Assembly (NCBI GenBank): GCA_028284745.1
Contig: JANQRC010000064.1
Span: forward strand, 1-64,000
Direction of reading: 5' to 3'
Length of the DNA stretch: 64,000 nt
Origin: Flavobacteriaceae bacterium
GTDB taxonomy: Bacteria > Bacteroidota > Bacteroidia > Flavobacteriales > Flavobacteriaceae
Made by a program: the position numbers and the translations under genes. How positions within the stretch are numbered: the first letter of the stretch is position 1; each line of letters starts with the position of its first letter. Positions 25,949 through 34,918 of this stretch are shown here, piece after piece. The notes below the pieces were generated by a model. That model did no database searches, was not told where the DNA came from, and saw only the letters and a list, made by a program, of their open reading frames with translations.

Positions 25949-26728
25949 ATGAAAATTTCCAAACTAGCATTAGCACTCGTCATGCTTATGACGTTCTCAT
26001 TGTCGGTATCTGCACAAACTGTAGATGAGATCATTGACAATTACCTTGAAAACACAGGAGGCAAAGAAGCCTGGACCACCGTAGAAGGCTTAAAGATGAA
26101 AGGCAAAGTTCAGATTCCCTCTCAAGGTTTAGACTTGCCTATCGCTGGAGTACAGTTAAAAGATGGTCGTCAGATATCTTCAGCTGAGTTCCAAGGACAG
26201 ACTTTCGTACAACAGGCGTATGATGGCGAAACGGCATGGGGCACCAACTTCATGACCATGAAGGCCGAAAAGAGCGATAGCGAAGCAACTGAGAACTTAA
26301 AACGCTCATTTGCAGAATTTCCAGATCCATTTTTAAACTACAAGGAAAAAGGGTTTGAAGCCGAACTCGTAGGGAATGAAACAGTAGATGGTGTGGAAAC
26401 ATTCAAAGTGAAACTCACCAAGAAACCAGTTATGGTAGATGGCAAAGAAGAAGAGAACGTGGTATACTATTTCTTCGATCCTGAAAACTTCGTACCCATC
26501 ATGCAAGAGTCTGTCGCCAAGACCGGTCCGGCAAAAGGCGCAAAGACCCAGAGCTTCTTCAGCGACTACGAAGAGTTCGGCGGATTCTACTTCCCCTTGA
26601 CCACAGAAGTAAAAGCAAACGGACAAGTATTTCAGACCGTTACCATGGAGACCATCGAAGTAAATCCAGAAGTAGACGAAGCAATGTTTGCCATGCCCGA
26701 AGTTGTTGAAACTGAAGAAAAGAAATAA
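25949..26728 (+). CDS. Exported LolA-like outer-membrane lipoprotein-sorting family protein
   Basis: A 259-residue periplasmic protein. The signal peptide is MKISKLALALVMLMTFSLSVSA, and the mature part starts QTVDEIIDNYLENTGGKEAW, the usual opening of the Bacteroidota LolA/LppX-like group. An antiparallel sheet follows, including QQAYDGETAWGTNFM, KVKLTKKPVMVDGKEE and FFSDYEEFGGFYFPLTTEV. The Glu-rich end (VVETEEKK) is solvent exposed. Family knowledge suggests binding of lipids or lipoproteins. A good terminator follows at 26747, so it is a single-gene transcript with its own promoter. Confidence 0.75.
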   Translation: MKISKLALALVMLMTFSLSVSAQTVDEIIDNYLENTGGKEAWTTVEGLKMKGKVQIPSQGLDLPIAGVQLKDGRQISSAEFQGQTFVQQAYDGETAWGTNFMTMKAEKSDSEATENLKRSFAEFPDPFLNYKEKGFEAELVGNETVDGVETFKVKLTKKPVMVDGKEEENVVYYFFDPENFVPIMQESVAKTGPAKGAKTQSFFSDYEEFGGFYFPLTTEVKANGQVFQTVTMETIEVNPEVDEAMFAMPEVVETEEKK

Positions 26729-26746
26729 TGTTTCAGCATACCCACA

Positions 26747-26775
26747 CCCTCTCTTTCACTTAGAGAGGGTTTTTT
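26747..26775 (+). terminator. Rho-independent terminator after the LolA-like gene
   Basis: A perfect 8-bp stem CCCTCTCT (26747-26754) / AGAGAGGG (26762-26769), with a 7-base loop, is followed by six T residues. Confidence 0.88.
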
Positions 26776-26800
26776 ATAACCAATCAAAACTTTACACAAT

Positions 26801-29800
26801 ATGAAAAAACTACTTTGTGTTCTTTTACTATCCACAGGGCTTGTGCTCAATGCCCAAGAAAAAAAGGACATTACCCTTACGGGAAAGCAGCTATTTGGGG
26901 CACTATCTGCTAGACAAATAGGACCGGCATTGATGAGTGGCAGGATCACCGACCTTGAGCTACACCCAACAAACAATAGGATCATCTTTGCAGGTACTGC
27001 CGGTGGAGGTGTATGGAAGTCTAATGATGGCGGAGCTACCTTTAACCCTATTTTCGACGATCATTGCCAATCTATTGGTGTGGTAACGCTGGACCCCAAA
27101 AAGCCAGACCAAGTGGTTTGGGTCGGAACTGGAGAAACATGGACGAGAAACAGCACTTCGCTAGGAGATGGCCTATACAAATCAACAGATGGCGGTAACA
27201 ATTGGGAAAAGATCGGTTTCGAAAAATCAGACCGTATCTCTTCAATCGTGATCAACCCAGATAACACAGATGAAATGTATGTAGGTGTACTAGGAGCACT
27301 TTGGGGCGATAGCGAAGAAAGAGGTGTGTACAAATCGACCGATGGTGGCATAACCTGGAACAAAATCCTGTACATCGACCAAAAGACGGGCGCATCAGAT
27401 GTGGTCATGGACCCCAGCGACTCCAATACCCTTTATACCTCTATGTGGGAATTCAGAAGAACGGCATGGAGCTTCAATTCGGGGGGCTTCAACAGTGCAT
27501 TGTACAAATCTACTGACTCAGGAAAGACCTGGAACAAGATCCATAACGGTTTTCCCGAAGGAAAACTCGGGCGTATTGCCATAGCCATAGCGCCTTCAAA
27601 GCCAGAAATTCTATATTCAGTGCTGGAAACCGAAAAAGCGTCAGACAAAGGGCTATATCGCTCAGATGATGGAGGAAACAGCTGGAAGCATCTTAACAGT
27701 GACTTTGAGCTTGTCGTACGTCCCTTTTACTTCTCTCGAATCGTGGTTGACCCGAAGAATCCAGACGTAGTGGTCAAAGCAGGATTGAGTGGTTCCATCT
27801 CTCGCGATGGAGGGAAAACCTTCAAGAATCTAGGCAACATGCACTCAGACATCCATGATATTGCTTTCGACATCAATGACTCTGATAGAATGTATGCGGG
27901 CACAGATGGTGGCGTATATCGTTCATGGAATGGCGGAACCACCATGGAGATCGTAGAGAACATACCTGTTTCGCAGTTCTATCACATCTCTGTGGATAAT
28001 GAAGAGCCCTACAATATTTATGGTGGTCTTCAAGACAATGGCTCTTGGTGGGGACCATCGGCTTCGCCTGGAGGTATCGAGGCACGAGACTGGAAACGCG
28101 TTGGTGTCGGTGATGGTTTCAGAGTATTGCGCCACCCAACCAAGAAGATCATCTATTCCGAAATGCAAGGAGCCGATAACGTTTGGCGCTATGACATCGA
28201 AAGAAATCAGAACAATACCATACAACCATTGGCCGTAAAAGGCGATCCCAAATTGCGCTTCAACTGGAATGCACCAATGGCTGTCAGTGATCACCAACCA
28301 GACCGGCTGTATATGGGCAGTCAATTTGTGCATGTCTCAGAAGACATGGGCGATTCCTGGAAGAAGATCTCTCCCGACCTTACCACCAATGATCCGGTAA
28401 AGACAGATCAGTCTAAGACTGGTGGGCTATCAAAGGACAATTCTGGGGCAGAAAATCATTGTACCATCTTTACCATAGCCGAATCTCCTGTTGATGAAGA
28501 TGTGATCTGGGCAGGAACTGACGACGGAAACGTACAAGTTACCACCAACGGTGGAAAAAGCTGGACAAACACCACGCCTAACATTGCTGGACTACCAGCA
28601 AACACCTGGTGCTATCACATTGAGGCTTCAGTACATGGCAAAGGAACAGCTTACGCAGTATTCGACGGCCATACAAAGAATGATATGAGCCCCTACGTCT
28701 ACAAGACCACTGACTATGGGAAAACGTGGACATCAATTGCCACCGATCAAATTGAAAGCTTCGCCAGAAATATTCAAGAAGACCACGAGAATGAGAATTT
28801 ACTTTTCTTGGGCACTGAGCTTGGTCTGTATATCACAGTGGATGGTGGGAAGAACTGGAGCAAGTTTACCAATAACATGCCTGCCACTGCTGTGCACTTT
28901 ATCGATCTGCAAAAGAAGACCAACGACTTGGTAATGGGTACGCACGGTCGTGGGGTGATCATCATCGACGACATCGCTCCGCTGCGTCAGATCGATCAGG
29001 AACTGCTTCAAAAGGATGTGCATTTCTTCGATACGAAACCAACTGTGATGAAAGAGCAGAATGGCTTTGGAGGCGGAAGCACCGAGCTGCAATTTGTGGG
29101 CCCAAACCCATCTAGTGATGCCAAGATCATGTATTACTTGAAGAAACGGCACACCTTCGGAAAGATGACCATGAAAATACAGGATCAGGAAGGAAACGTG
29201 TTGGCCACTCCTACCCCTAGTAAATCCAAGGGTATCAACATCGTGAAGTGGAATTATAACTATAAACTGCCAAAGATCGCCAAGGCAAAGACAGTGACCT
29301 TTGGCGGCTTTACTGCACCGCAAGTCCCAGCCGGCACATACAATGTGATCTTGAAGAAAGGCAAGCAAACGTACGAGCACGACCTTGTGTTGGTCAACGA
29401 CCCAAGATCACGAATGACAGATGCACAGCGTATCGCGAAACACGATATAGACATGAAGCTGTATGATATGAATCAAGAGCTTGCCTACATCGTGTATGGC
29501 GTAGACGAAACCATAGCCAAGGCGCAAACTATAGCCAAAGAAGATCCGAAAGCGAAGAAGATCGCCAACAAGCTTATCGATGAGCTTAACGCACTGAAAG
29601 AGACCATGGTCATCACTTCTGGAGATAACTATGTAGATTCCTCAGAACCACAACTTAGAGAGAAATTAGCAACAACCTATGGGAAGATAGTAGGAAGTTT
29701 CACACCACCATCCGTTTCAGATCTAGAGAATGTAGCACTGATCGAAGAGCGATTCAATGAGGCAAAAGCATCTTTTGAAAAGATAAAGTCCAAGCGACTC

Positions 29801-29881
29801 AAAAAGCTCAATGACTTCATAGCCAAGAATAGCCTAGAACCGCTTACGATCAAAACCATGGAAGAATTCCTTTCTGAATAA
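26801..29881 (+). CDS. Secreted BNR/VPS10-type beta-propeller protein
   Basis: A 1026-residue exported protein. The signal peptide is MKKLLCVLLLSTGLVLNAQ. From about residue 40 to 720 it has at least ten Asp-box (BNR) repeats of the form S-x-D-x-G-x-x-W, for example KSNDGGATFN, KSTDGGNNWEK, RSDDGGNSWKH, TTDYGKTWT and TVDGGKNWSKF, forming one or two propellers. A beta domain resembling FlgD-type or fibronectin-type modules follows near 790-880 (GKMTMKIQDQEGNVL, PAGTYNVIL), then a long helical C-terminus. Annotators often call such proteins glycosyl hydrolases, but no sialidase active-site set is visible. It probably binds or processes an extracellular polymer or peptide. Confidence 0.85.
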   Translation: MKKLLCVLLLSTGLVLNAQEKKDITLTGKQLFGALSARQIGPALMSGRITDLELHPTNNRIIFAGTAGGGVWKSNDGGATFNPIFDDHCQSIGVVTLDPKKPDQVVWVGTGETWTRNSTSLGDGLYKSTDGGNNWEKIGFEKSDRISSIVINPDNTDEMYVGVLGALWGDSEERGVYKSTDGGITWNKILYIDQKTGASDVVMDPSDSNTLYTSMWEFRRTAWSFNSGGFNSALYKSTDSGKTWNKIHNGFPEGKLGRIAIAIAPSKPEILYSVLETEKASDKGLYRSDDGGNSWKHLNSDFELVVRPFYFSRIVVDPKNPDVVVKAGLSGSISRDGGKTFKNLGNMHSDIHDIAFDINDSDRMYAGTDGGVYRSWNGGTTMEIVENIPVSQFYHISVDNEEPYNIYGGLQDNGSWWGPSASPGGIEARDWKRVGVGDGFRVLRHPTKKIIYSEMQGADNVWRYDIERNQNNTIQPLAVKGDPKLRFNWNAPMAVSDHQPDRLYMGSQFVHVSEDMGDSWKKISPDLTTNDPVKTDQSKTGGLSKDNSGAENHCTIFTIAESPVDEDVIWAGTDDGNVQVTTNGGKSWTNTTPNIAGLPANTWCYHIEASVHGKGTAYAVFDGHTKNDMSPYVYKTTDYGKTWTSIATDQIESFARNIQEDHENENLLFLGTELGLYITVDGGKNWSKFTNNMPATAVHFIDLQKKTNDLVMGTHGRGVIIIDDIAPLRQIDQELLQKDVHFFDTKPTVMKEQNGFGGGSTELQFVGPNPSSDAKIMYYLKKRHTFGKMTMKIQDQEGNVLATPTPSKSKGINIVKWNYNYKLPKIAKAKTVTFGGFTAPQVPAGTYNVILKKGKQTYEHDLVLVNDPRSRMTDAQRIAKHDIDMKLYDMNQELAYIVYGVDETIAKAQTIAKEDPKAKKIANKLIDELNALKETMVITSGDNYVDSSEPQLREKLATTYGKIVGSFTPPSVSDLENVALIEERFNEAKASFEKIKSKRLKKLNDFIAKNSLEPLTIKTMEEFLSE

Positions 29882-29905
29882 ACGTTTTTTCATTGATAAA
29901 TAACG

Positions 29906-29936
29906 AAAAGGCTCTCAATTGAGAGCCTTTTTTATT
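29906..29936. terminator. Strong bidirectional-type terminator after the BNR protein gene
   Basis: A perfect 13-bp inverted repeat (29906-29918 with 29919-29931, core GGCTCTCAA/TTGAGAGCC) starts with four A and ends in a T run to 29936. It begins 25 bp after the stop at 29881. Confidence 0.88.
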
Positions 29937-29989
29937 TGTTATAACCTGTTGATAACCTTTTAATAACTCGTTAAAGACCTGTTTATAAC
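29937..29989. repeat. Array of five TGTTnATAAC-like motifs at 10-11 bp spacing
   Basis: Five related motifs follow each other: TGTTATAAC (29937), TGTTGATAAC (29947), TTTTAATAAC (29958), CGTTAAAGAC (29969) and TGTTTATAAC (29980). The last four starts are exactly 11 bp apart, that is about one helical turn. The complement GTTATCAACA is close to the DnaA box TTATCCACA. The array fills the gap between the terminator at 29906 and the gene at 30028. It may be a regulator-binding array or a DnaA-box-like cluster. Confidence 0.5.
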
Positions 29990-30027
29990 AATTTGGTATT
30001 TATACTACATTTATCAAAACCGATACA

Positions 30028-30441
30028 ATGGACAATCGAGTTCACAATCTTCTAAAGATGCGCCCTACGCTCCGAAACGCCTTGGTTACTGAGAATATGA
30101 GCAACGATGAGCGTTTCCAAAACACCACACTGAGACCCGTCATCAAGCTTCAGGACCATTTGTTGATAGCTGCATTTCGGAACTATGTGAATAAACACAA
30201 AGGCGTCTTTTACGAGCTAGCATTGGAAAAGAAATTAAAGTACATCGAGAATGCTATTCAGAAGGACATCAAGTTTCGGAATTCTTTGAAAGGCATGGTC
30301 ATCGGCATGTTCACAGTAGAAGAATACGAGACGTATATCTTAAACTCTTCAGCATTGAACAAACGCATGATGAATATCGTCATCGAACGACTCAAGGACC
30401 AAGTACAACTGCTAGAGCCACAGTTCGCACAAGTCGTCTAG
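30028..30441 (+). CDS. Conserved flavobacterial protein of unknown function
   Basis: A 137-residue soluble, basic, helical protein. Conserved-looking stretches are VHNLLKMRPTLRNALVTENMS, FQNTTLRPVIKLQDHLL, FYELALEKKLKYIENAIQKD, FRNSLKGMVIGMFTVEEY and NSSALNKRMMNIV. Close relatives appear in many Flavobacteriaceae and are sometimes called glyoxalase, but no vicinal-oxygen-chelate metal motif is visible, so I do not use that name. Its upstream region carries the 11-bp phased repeat array. Its 3' end overlaps the convergent DUF2461 gene by four bases. Function unknown. Confidence 0.75.
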   Translation: MDNRVHNLLKMRPTLRNALVTENMSNDERFQNTTLRPVIKLQDHLLIAAFRNYVNKHKGVFYELALEKKLKYIENAIQKDIKFRNSLKGMVIGMFTVEEYETYILNSSALNKRMMNIVIERLKDQVQLLEPQFAQVV

Positions 30442-31115
30442 TCTATCAGCGAAACACCGTTCAGATCGGTTGTCAACACTTCACTCATATGATCAAAATA
30501 GGGACGAATGGTGACAAAAGCCTCATCTACCTCTTTCAGAAAATCTTTTGAGGTCACTTCTTTATCGGTAAACTTCTTGGTAAATATAAATTGCTTGTAA
30601 CGAATTAGATCGATATTCTTGTCTTCCTTGTTGAAACCCTTCGGTGCGGTCTTCACTTGATCACCGACAAGGCCACCCCATATTTCTTTGAACTTTTTAG
30701 CACTAATGATCTTTCTGAACTCACTGGCATCCATTTCCAATTCTTTGCGGATCCTGAAAAGGTCATCCTTGTTAGGTTCCCAAAAACCTGTGGCAATAAA
30801 GGAATCTCCGGGTTTGATGTGCACATAGTAGCCACCGCGCAATCGCGGCTTGGCACGATGAAAAGAACCCGCCAAATGGGTCTTGTAAGGGGTCTTGTCC
30901 TTTGAGAAACGTACATCACGATAGATCCTGAATACCTTCATCTTGTCGATCTCATCATGCGTATTCATTTGCTCATGAAGTTCGGCAAAGAAATCCTTGA
31001 CTGCTTTTTCATGCGTCTTGAAGGTCTTCTTGTTTGCCTCAAACCACTCGCGATTGTTATTCTTTCCAAGATCTTTCAAAAATGTGAGTGTGTCTTTTGA
31101 TATGGTAGTGCCCAT
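30438..31115 (-). CDS. DUF2461 family protein
   Basis: A 225-residue cytoplasmic protein of the DUF2461 (TIGR02453) family. The typical features are present: TLTFLKDLGKNNNREWFEANKKTF at the start (about residues 8-31), RIYRDVRFSKDKTPYKTH in the middle, GGYYVHIKPGDSFIATGFWEP, and the C-terminal KDFLKEVDEAFVTIRPYFDHM. No catalytic function is known for the family. It stands alone and leftward, convergent with the gene before it and divergent from cysE across 163 bp. Confidence 0.88.
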   Translation of the reverse strand: MGTTISKDTLTFLKDLGKNNNREWFEANKKTFKTHEKAVKDFFAELHEQMNTHDEIDKMKVFRIYRDVRFSKDKTPYKTHLAGSFHRAKPRLRGGYYVHIKPGDSFIATGFWEPNKDDLFRIRKELEMDASEFRKIISAKKFKEIWGGLVGDQVKTAPKGFNKEDKNIDLIRYKQFIFTKKFTDKEVTSKDFLKEVDEAFVTIRPYFDHMSEVLTTDLNGVSLID

Positions 31116-31278
31116 GATGTTCTATTTTGAACTCAATTTACAAAACTCTGGCAAGGCAGCCGCCGGTTTCATCATTAAAGAAGTTGCTTTTTAGCATTTT
31201 TTAACTTGAAAAGAGCCGCTTCCCGAATACATTCTTTCTACTTTTACGTAGTTAGAGAAATCGCCAACCTGCCAATCA

Positions 31279-32088
31279 ATGAACAAGAAGATCATCCTAC
31301 AAATAGAAAGCCAAAAGCAAAAACCCCATCTGCGTTTCAAACTGAAAAAGAAAACGGAACAGTTTACTGAAAAACTGTTTTGCACACTCTTTGATGCAGA
31401 CACTCCGGTTGAGGCCAATCTAGAAAAATTAAAACAAGATTTTATCGACATCACCGAAATGGCCTGTTGGGACAAGCATGCTACCTGTGGAAAGACCTGG
31501 TACAGCTATGTAGAAAAATTGCCGACCATTCTTGAGAGACTGAACAAAGATGCACGAGCTATCGTGAATAGTGACCCTGCAGCACTTTCTATTGAAGAGG
31601 TCTACCTCGCCTATCCTGGCTTTTTTGCCATAGCCATCTATCGTCTGGCTCATGAGCTCTATCTGATCGGCATTCCGTTGGTGCCGAGACTCATGACCGA
31701 ATTTGCCCATCACCGAACCGGTGTGGACATCAATCCAGGTGCTACCATTGGCGAATCGTTCTTCATTGACCATGCCACAGGGGTTGTCATTGGTGAAACT
31801 GCTGTGGTCAAGGATCATGTGAAGATCTACCAAGGTGTGACACTAGGTGCATTGTACGTTTCTAAAGAATTGCAAAATACAAAAAGACATCCCACCGTCG
31901 AGAACCATGTGACCATCTATGCCAATGCAACGATCTTAGGTGGTGAGACCGTGATCGGCGCCAATAGCATTATTGGTGGTAACAGCTGGCTCACCGAATC
32001 TGTGCCGCCTAACTCCATCGTATACCACGAACCTGAGATCAGGATCAAGAATAAAATCATCAAAGGGCAGACAACCAATGAAGAATAG
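31279..32088 (+). CDS. cysE: Serine O-acetyltransferase (EpsC/CysE type)
   Basis: A 269-residue hexapeptide-repeat enzyme that acetylates serine to O-acetylserine, the first step of cysteine synthesis. The helical N-terminus covers about 1-140 and ends LAYPGFFAIAIYRLAHELY. The left-handed beta helix starts GVDINPGATIGESFFIDHATGVVIGE, which holds the catalytic Asp/His pair, and continues to IGGNSWLTESVPP. The length agrees with the plant- and EpsC-like type seen in Bacteroidota. The last 11 bases overlap the start of cysM, so the two are translationally coupled. Confidence 0.93.
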   Translation: MNKKIILQIESQKQKPHLRFKLKKKTEQFTEKLFCTLFDADTPVEANLEKLKQDFIDITEMACWDKHATCGKTWYSYVEKLPTILERLNKDARAIVNSDPAALSIEEVYLAYPGFFAIAIYRLAHELYLIGIPLVPRLMTEFAHHRTGVDINPGATIGESFFIDHATGVVIGETAVVKDHVKIYQGVTLGALYVSKELQNTKRHPTVENHVTIYANATILGGETVIGANSIIGGNSWLTESVPPNSIVYHEPEIRIKNKIIKGQTTNEE

Positions 32089-32956
32089 CCTATTAGACCA
32101 GATCGGCAATACGCCTTTGGTGGTCTCCAAACGATTGAACACCCATCCAAACGTTACCTTGTTATTCAAACTTGAAGGTAATAACCCTGGTGGCAGCGTA
32201 AAGGATCGTGCTGCCTATAATATGATCAACAGTGCATTGGAGCGCGGTGATATAGACAATACCACAAACCTGATAGAGGCTACAAGTGGCAACACCGGGA
32301 TCGCACTGGCGATGATCGCTGGCATCTTTGATCTGAACATAGAGCTCGTCATGCCCGAGACAGCTACTAAGGAACGTGTACAAACCATGCGCGCCTATGG
32401 CGCCAAAGTCACTTTGCACCCTGATGGTATTGAAGGTGCACGCGACTATGCTGAAGCGAAAGTGGGCGAAGAAGGTTATTTTATGCTGAATCAGTTTGCC
32501 AACAACGACAATTGGAAGGCTCATTACAAGACGACAGGGCCCGAGATATGGCGTGACACCGAAGGGCAGATCACACATTTTGTCTCGGCCATGGGCACTA
32601 CGGGTACCATCATGGGCACTTCAACTTTCTTGAAGGAACAAAACTCGGATGTTCAGATCGTTGGGGCACAACCTACAGAAGGATCACGCATTCCAGGAAT
32701 TAGAAAATGGCCGGAAGCCTATCTTCCAAAGATATTTGACCGTAACAAGGTAGACCGTGTCGAAGAAGTAAGTACCGAAGAGGCTACCGCAATGGCAAAA
32801 CGACTGGCCAAGGAAGAAGGTATCCTTGCTGGGATGAGCAGTGGCGGCGCGGCAACTGTGGCATTACGGATTGCTCAAGAGCTGGAAAGTGGTGTGATCG
32901 TCTCTATTGTCTGCGACCGCGGAGATCGCTATCTGTCTTCAGGTCTGTTCGATTAA
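32078..32956 (+). CDS. cysM: Cysteine synthase B
   Basis: A 292-residue pyridoxal-phosphate enzyme that converts O-acetylserine and sulfide (or thiosulfate) to cysteine. It starts MKNSLLDQIGNTPLV. The frame is open to 31973, but that extension would overlap cysE by more than 100 bp and is not part of the family. The PLP lysine is in NPGGSVKDRAAY at about residue 40, the phosphate-binding SGNTGIALAM follows near 70, and the second glycine loop is AMGTTGTIMG. An 11-bp overlap with cysE shows an operon. The last four bases overlap the convergent hydrolase gene. Confidence 0.94.
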   Translation: MKNSLLDQIGNTPLVVSKRLNTHPNVTLLFKLEGNNPGGSVKDRAAYNMINSALERGDIDNTTNLIEATSGNTGIALAMIAGIFDLNIELVMPETATKERVQTMRAYGAKVTLHPDGIEGARDYAEAKVGEEGYFMLNQFANNDNWKAHYKTTGPEIWRDTEGQITHFVSAMGTTGTIMGTSTFLKEQNSDVQIVGAQPTEGSRIPGIRKWPEAYLPKIFDRNKVDRVEEVSTEEATAMAKRLAKEEGILAGMSSGGAATVALRIAQELESGVIVSIVCDRGDRYLSSGLFD

Positions 32957-33510
32957 ACGCTAGCAAGCAGTTCTTCCGTAGTCTGAGTGATGGCAAACTC
33001 ATCCGCTATGTTGGCAATAGCGACCTCATGCACCGTTTCTGCATCATAGTGTTTTCCATTTGCTGTCGTTTTGCAAAAGGCAGCCGTAGCATCACTGATG
33101 AGTGTGATAGAAAATCCCAAATTGGCACCCACCCGAACTGTAGACGACACACAATGTTCGGTAGTGAGACCAACAACGACCAGTTCTTGAATTCCCTTAG
33201 CTTCTAATCGTTGTTGCAGACCTGTACTGGTAAAAGCATTATTGACGTTCTTTTGAATCAAGGGTTCATTGGGTAGCGGTCTCACTATCTCTTTGATGGC
33301 ATTGCCTAATTTGCCAGGATGCAAAGGAGATTTAGGGTTGATCGAATTGTGCTGCACATGAAAGATGGGCCATTGTTGCTCACGCCAATAGTACAGCAGC
33401 TTGGCAGCATTTTCTTCGGCCTGAGGATTGTTACGCTCGCCACCGTAATAGGTCCATTCATCCAAGCCTTGCTGGATGTCGATTAGAATTAAAGCCTTTT
33501 CTTTTTTCAT
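32953..33510 (-). CDS. Isochorismatase-family cysteine hydrolase
   Basis: A 185-residue hydrolase of the isochorismatase-like fold. The Asp-Lys-Cys triad fits ALILIDIQQGLDEW (Asp10), IQKNVNNAFTST (Lys in the middle) and VVGLTTEHCVSSTVRVG (Cys). Family members hydrolyse C-N bonds in nicotinamide, carbamoylsarcosine, isochorismate-type or other small substrates; which one is not clear. It overlaps the truA stop and start region by four bases and is therefore coupled with truA. Its 3' end overlaps cysM on the other strand. Confidence 0.88.
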   Translation of the reverse strand: MKKEKALILIDIQQGLDEWTYYGGERNNPQAEENAAKLLYYWREQQWPIFHVQHNSINPKSPLHPGKLGNAIKEIVRPLPNEPLIQKNVNNAFTSTGLQQRLEAKGIQELVVVGLTTEHCVSSTVRVGANLGFSITLISDATAAFCKTTANGKHYDAETVHEVAIANIADEFAITQTTEELLASV

Positions 33511-34301
33511 TCGTTTTCAAATTCAATGGCAGATAATACCAAACCCGAAGCGGGTGCGATATATTCGTGAATCATTTTGGCATTAGGTCGAAGGCTATCT
33601 TCAATATCATTCAAAGATAATTCGCCTTTGCCCAAAGAGACCAAGGCACCCATCATCTTTCGGATCTGTTGTCGCATGAAGCCTTTACCTTTTACCGTGA
33701 GCACATAGCTTCTCTCGGGAAAGAAACTGGCCGTATAGATAGTATTCACTTTGAGTTCGCATTGCAGCACTTCACGATCAAACTGCATGTTTTCCGATGG
33801 ACGCACCGTGTATGCCTTAAAATGATGCATGCCTTCAAAGAGTTTCGCACCTTGTTGCATCAACTCAATGTTCAAGCCGCCTTGAAAATTGGCCATGATG
33901 CCTGCACAGAACGGATGGTACTTCTCCCCTACAGCAAAGAAATACTGATAGGTCTTGGTCTTCACATCATGAATGATGTTGAAGCGCTCATCTACTTCTT
34001 CTATAGCTAATGCCCGAATGTCCATGGGCAAGTTCTTGTTGAAAAGTGCTAAGAATGCTTCTGCATCTTTAATAGGTGTATCGATGAAGAGCTCAAAAGC
34101 AGCTTGTTCGGCAGAGACCATCGCATCGGTACGACCAGCACCAAGAGTCTTGAATCTCACTTCTTCGCCTTCAAATACATAACGAAGTGTATTTTGCAGC
34201 ATACCCTCTACGGTCTTTAAGCCTCGTTGTTTTTGCCAACCATGAAAGCGGAAGCCCAGGTATTGGAGGGTGATGCAATAATAATACTTCTTACCGAACA
34301 T
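33507..34301 (-). CDS. truA: tRNA pseudouridine(38-40) synthase TruA
   Basis: A 264-residue pseudouridine synthase acting on positions 38-40 of the tRNA anticodon arm. The catalytic Asp is in TLGAGRTDAMVSAEQAAF at about residue 60. Other family stretches are YYYCITLQYLGFRFHGWQKQ at the start and SYVLTVKGKGFMRQQIRKMMGALVSLGKG near residue 215. The length matches the bacterial enzyme. It lies five bases after hisIE, in the same direction, so it is probably read from the his transcript as well. A four-base overlap couples it to the hydrolase gene. Confidence 0.93.
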   Translation of the reverse strand: MFGKKYYYCITLQYLGFRFHGWQKQRGLKTVEGMLQNTLRYVFEGEEVRFKTLGAGRTDAMVSAEQAAFELFIDTPIKDAEAFLALFNKNLPMDIRALAIEEVDERFNIIHDVKTKTYQYFFAVGEKYHPFCAGIMANFQGGLNIELMQQGAKLFEGMHHFKAYTVRPSENMQFDREVLQCELKVNTIYTASFFPERSYVLTVKGKGFMRQQIRKMMGALVSLGKGELSLNDIEDSLRPNAKMIHEYIAPASGLVLSAIEFENE

Positions 34302-34306
34302 GGCTA

Positions 34307-34906
34307 CTATTCATGCCGTGATCCTAAAACTTCAACGATGTCTGCTAGCTTATATCCTTTCGCCTGCAACAAGATCAAATAGTGAAACAACAAGTCTGCG
34401 CTTTCGTTTAGGAAGCGCTGCTCATTGTCATCCTTAGCTTCAATGACGGTCTCAACAGCTTCTTCGCCTACTTTCTGGGCGATCTTGTTGATACCTTTTC
34501 GAAAGAGTGAGGCCACATAGCTTGCCTGGTTCTCTGGGTTGTCCTTTCGGTCTTTGATGATCTGCTCTAGGTCAGAAAGAAAGCCAAAACGTTGTTCGTT
34601 AGGTTCTGCCCAACAAGTATCGTCGCCTTTGTGACAGGTATGCCCAACAGGTTTTGCTTGGACCAACAGCGTATCGTTGTCGCAGTCTACTTTGATGTCG
34701 ACCAAATTGAGGTAGTTTTCGCTCTCTTCGCCTTTGGTCCAGAGTCGCTGTTTGCTTCTACTAAAAAAGGTGACCTTTTTTGTTTCCTGTGTTTTTTTCA
34801 ACGCGGCTTCGTTCATATAGCCCAACATCAGTACTTTTTGTGTAGTTGCATCTTGGATGATGGCAGGAACGAGGCCGTCATTATTCTTATTGAAGTCTAC
34901 TTGCAT
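34307..34906 (-). CDS. hisIE: Bifunctional phosphoribosyl-AMP cyclohydrolase / phosphoribosyl-ATP pyrophosphatase
   Basis: A 199-residue fusion doing steps 2 and 3 of histidine synthesis. The HisI half (1-110) has VLMLGYMNEAALKKTQETKKVTFFSR, the metal-binding KVDCDNDTLLVQAKPVGHTCH and the second Cys in DDTCW. The HisE half (about 112-199) has SYVASLFRKGINKIAQKVGEEAVETVIEAKD and FLNESADLLFHYLILL. It is the last his gene of the operon, 84 bp after hisF. That gap holds an inverted-repeat element. Confidence 0.95.
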   Translation of the reverse strand: MQVDFNKNNDGLVPAIIQDATTQKVLMLGYMNEAALKKTQETKKVTFFSRSKQRLWTKGEESENYLNLVDIKVDCDNDTLLVQAKPVGHTCHKGDDTCWAEPNEQRFGFLSDLEQIIKDRKDNPENQASYVASLFRKGINKIAQKVGEEAVETVIEAKDDNEQRFLNESADLLFHYLILLQAKGYKLADIVEVLGSRHE

Positions 34907-34918
34907 AATCGTCTTTTT

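Noticed and set aside
26801-29881. Sialidase or glycosyl hydrolase activity of the BNR protein
   Set aside because: Asp-box repeats alone define a propeller; the arginine triad and acid/nucleophile set of sialidases is not visible.
31973-32077. Longer cysM start
   Set aside because: It would overlap cysE by more than 100 bp, and the added residues are not part of cysteine synthases.
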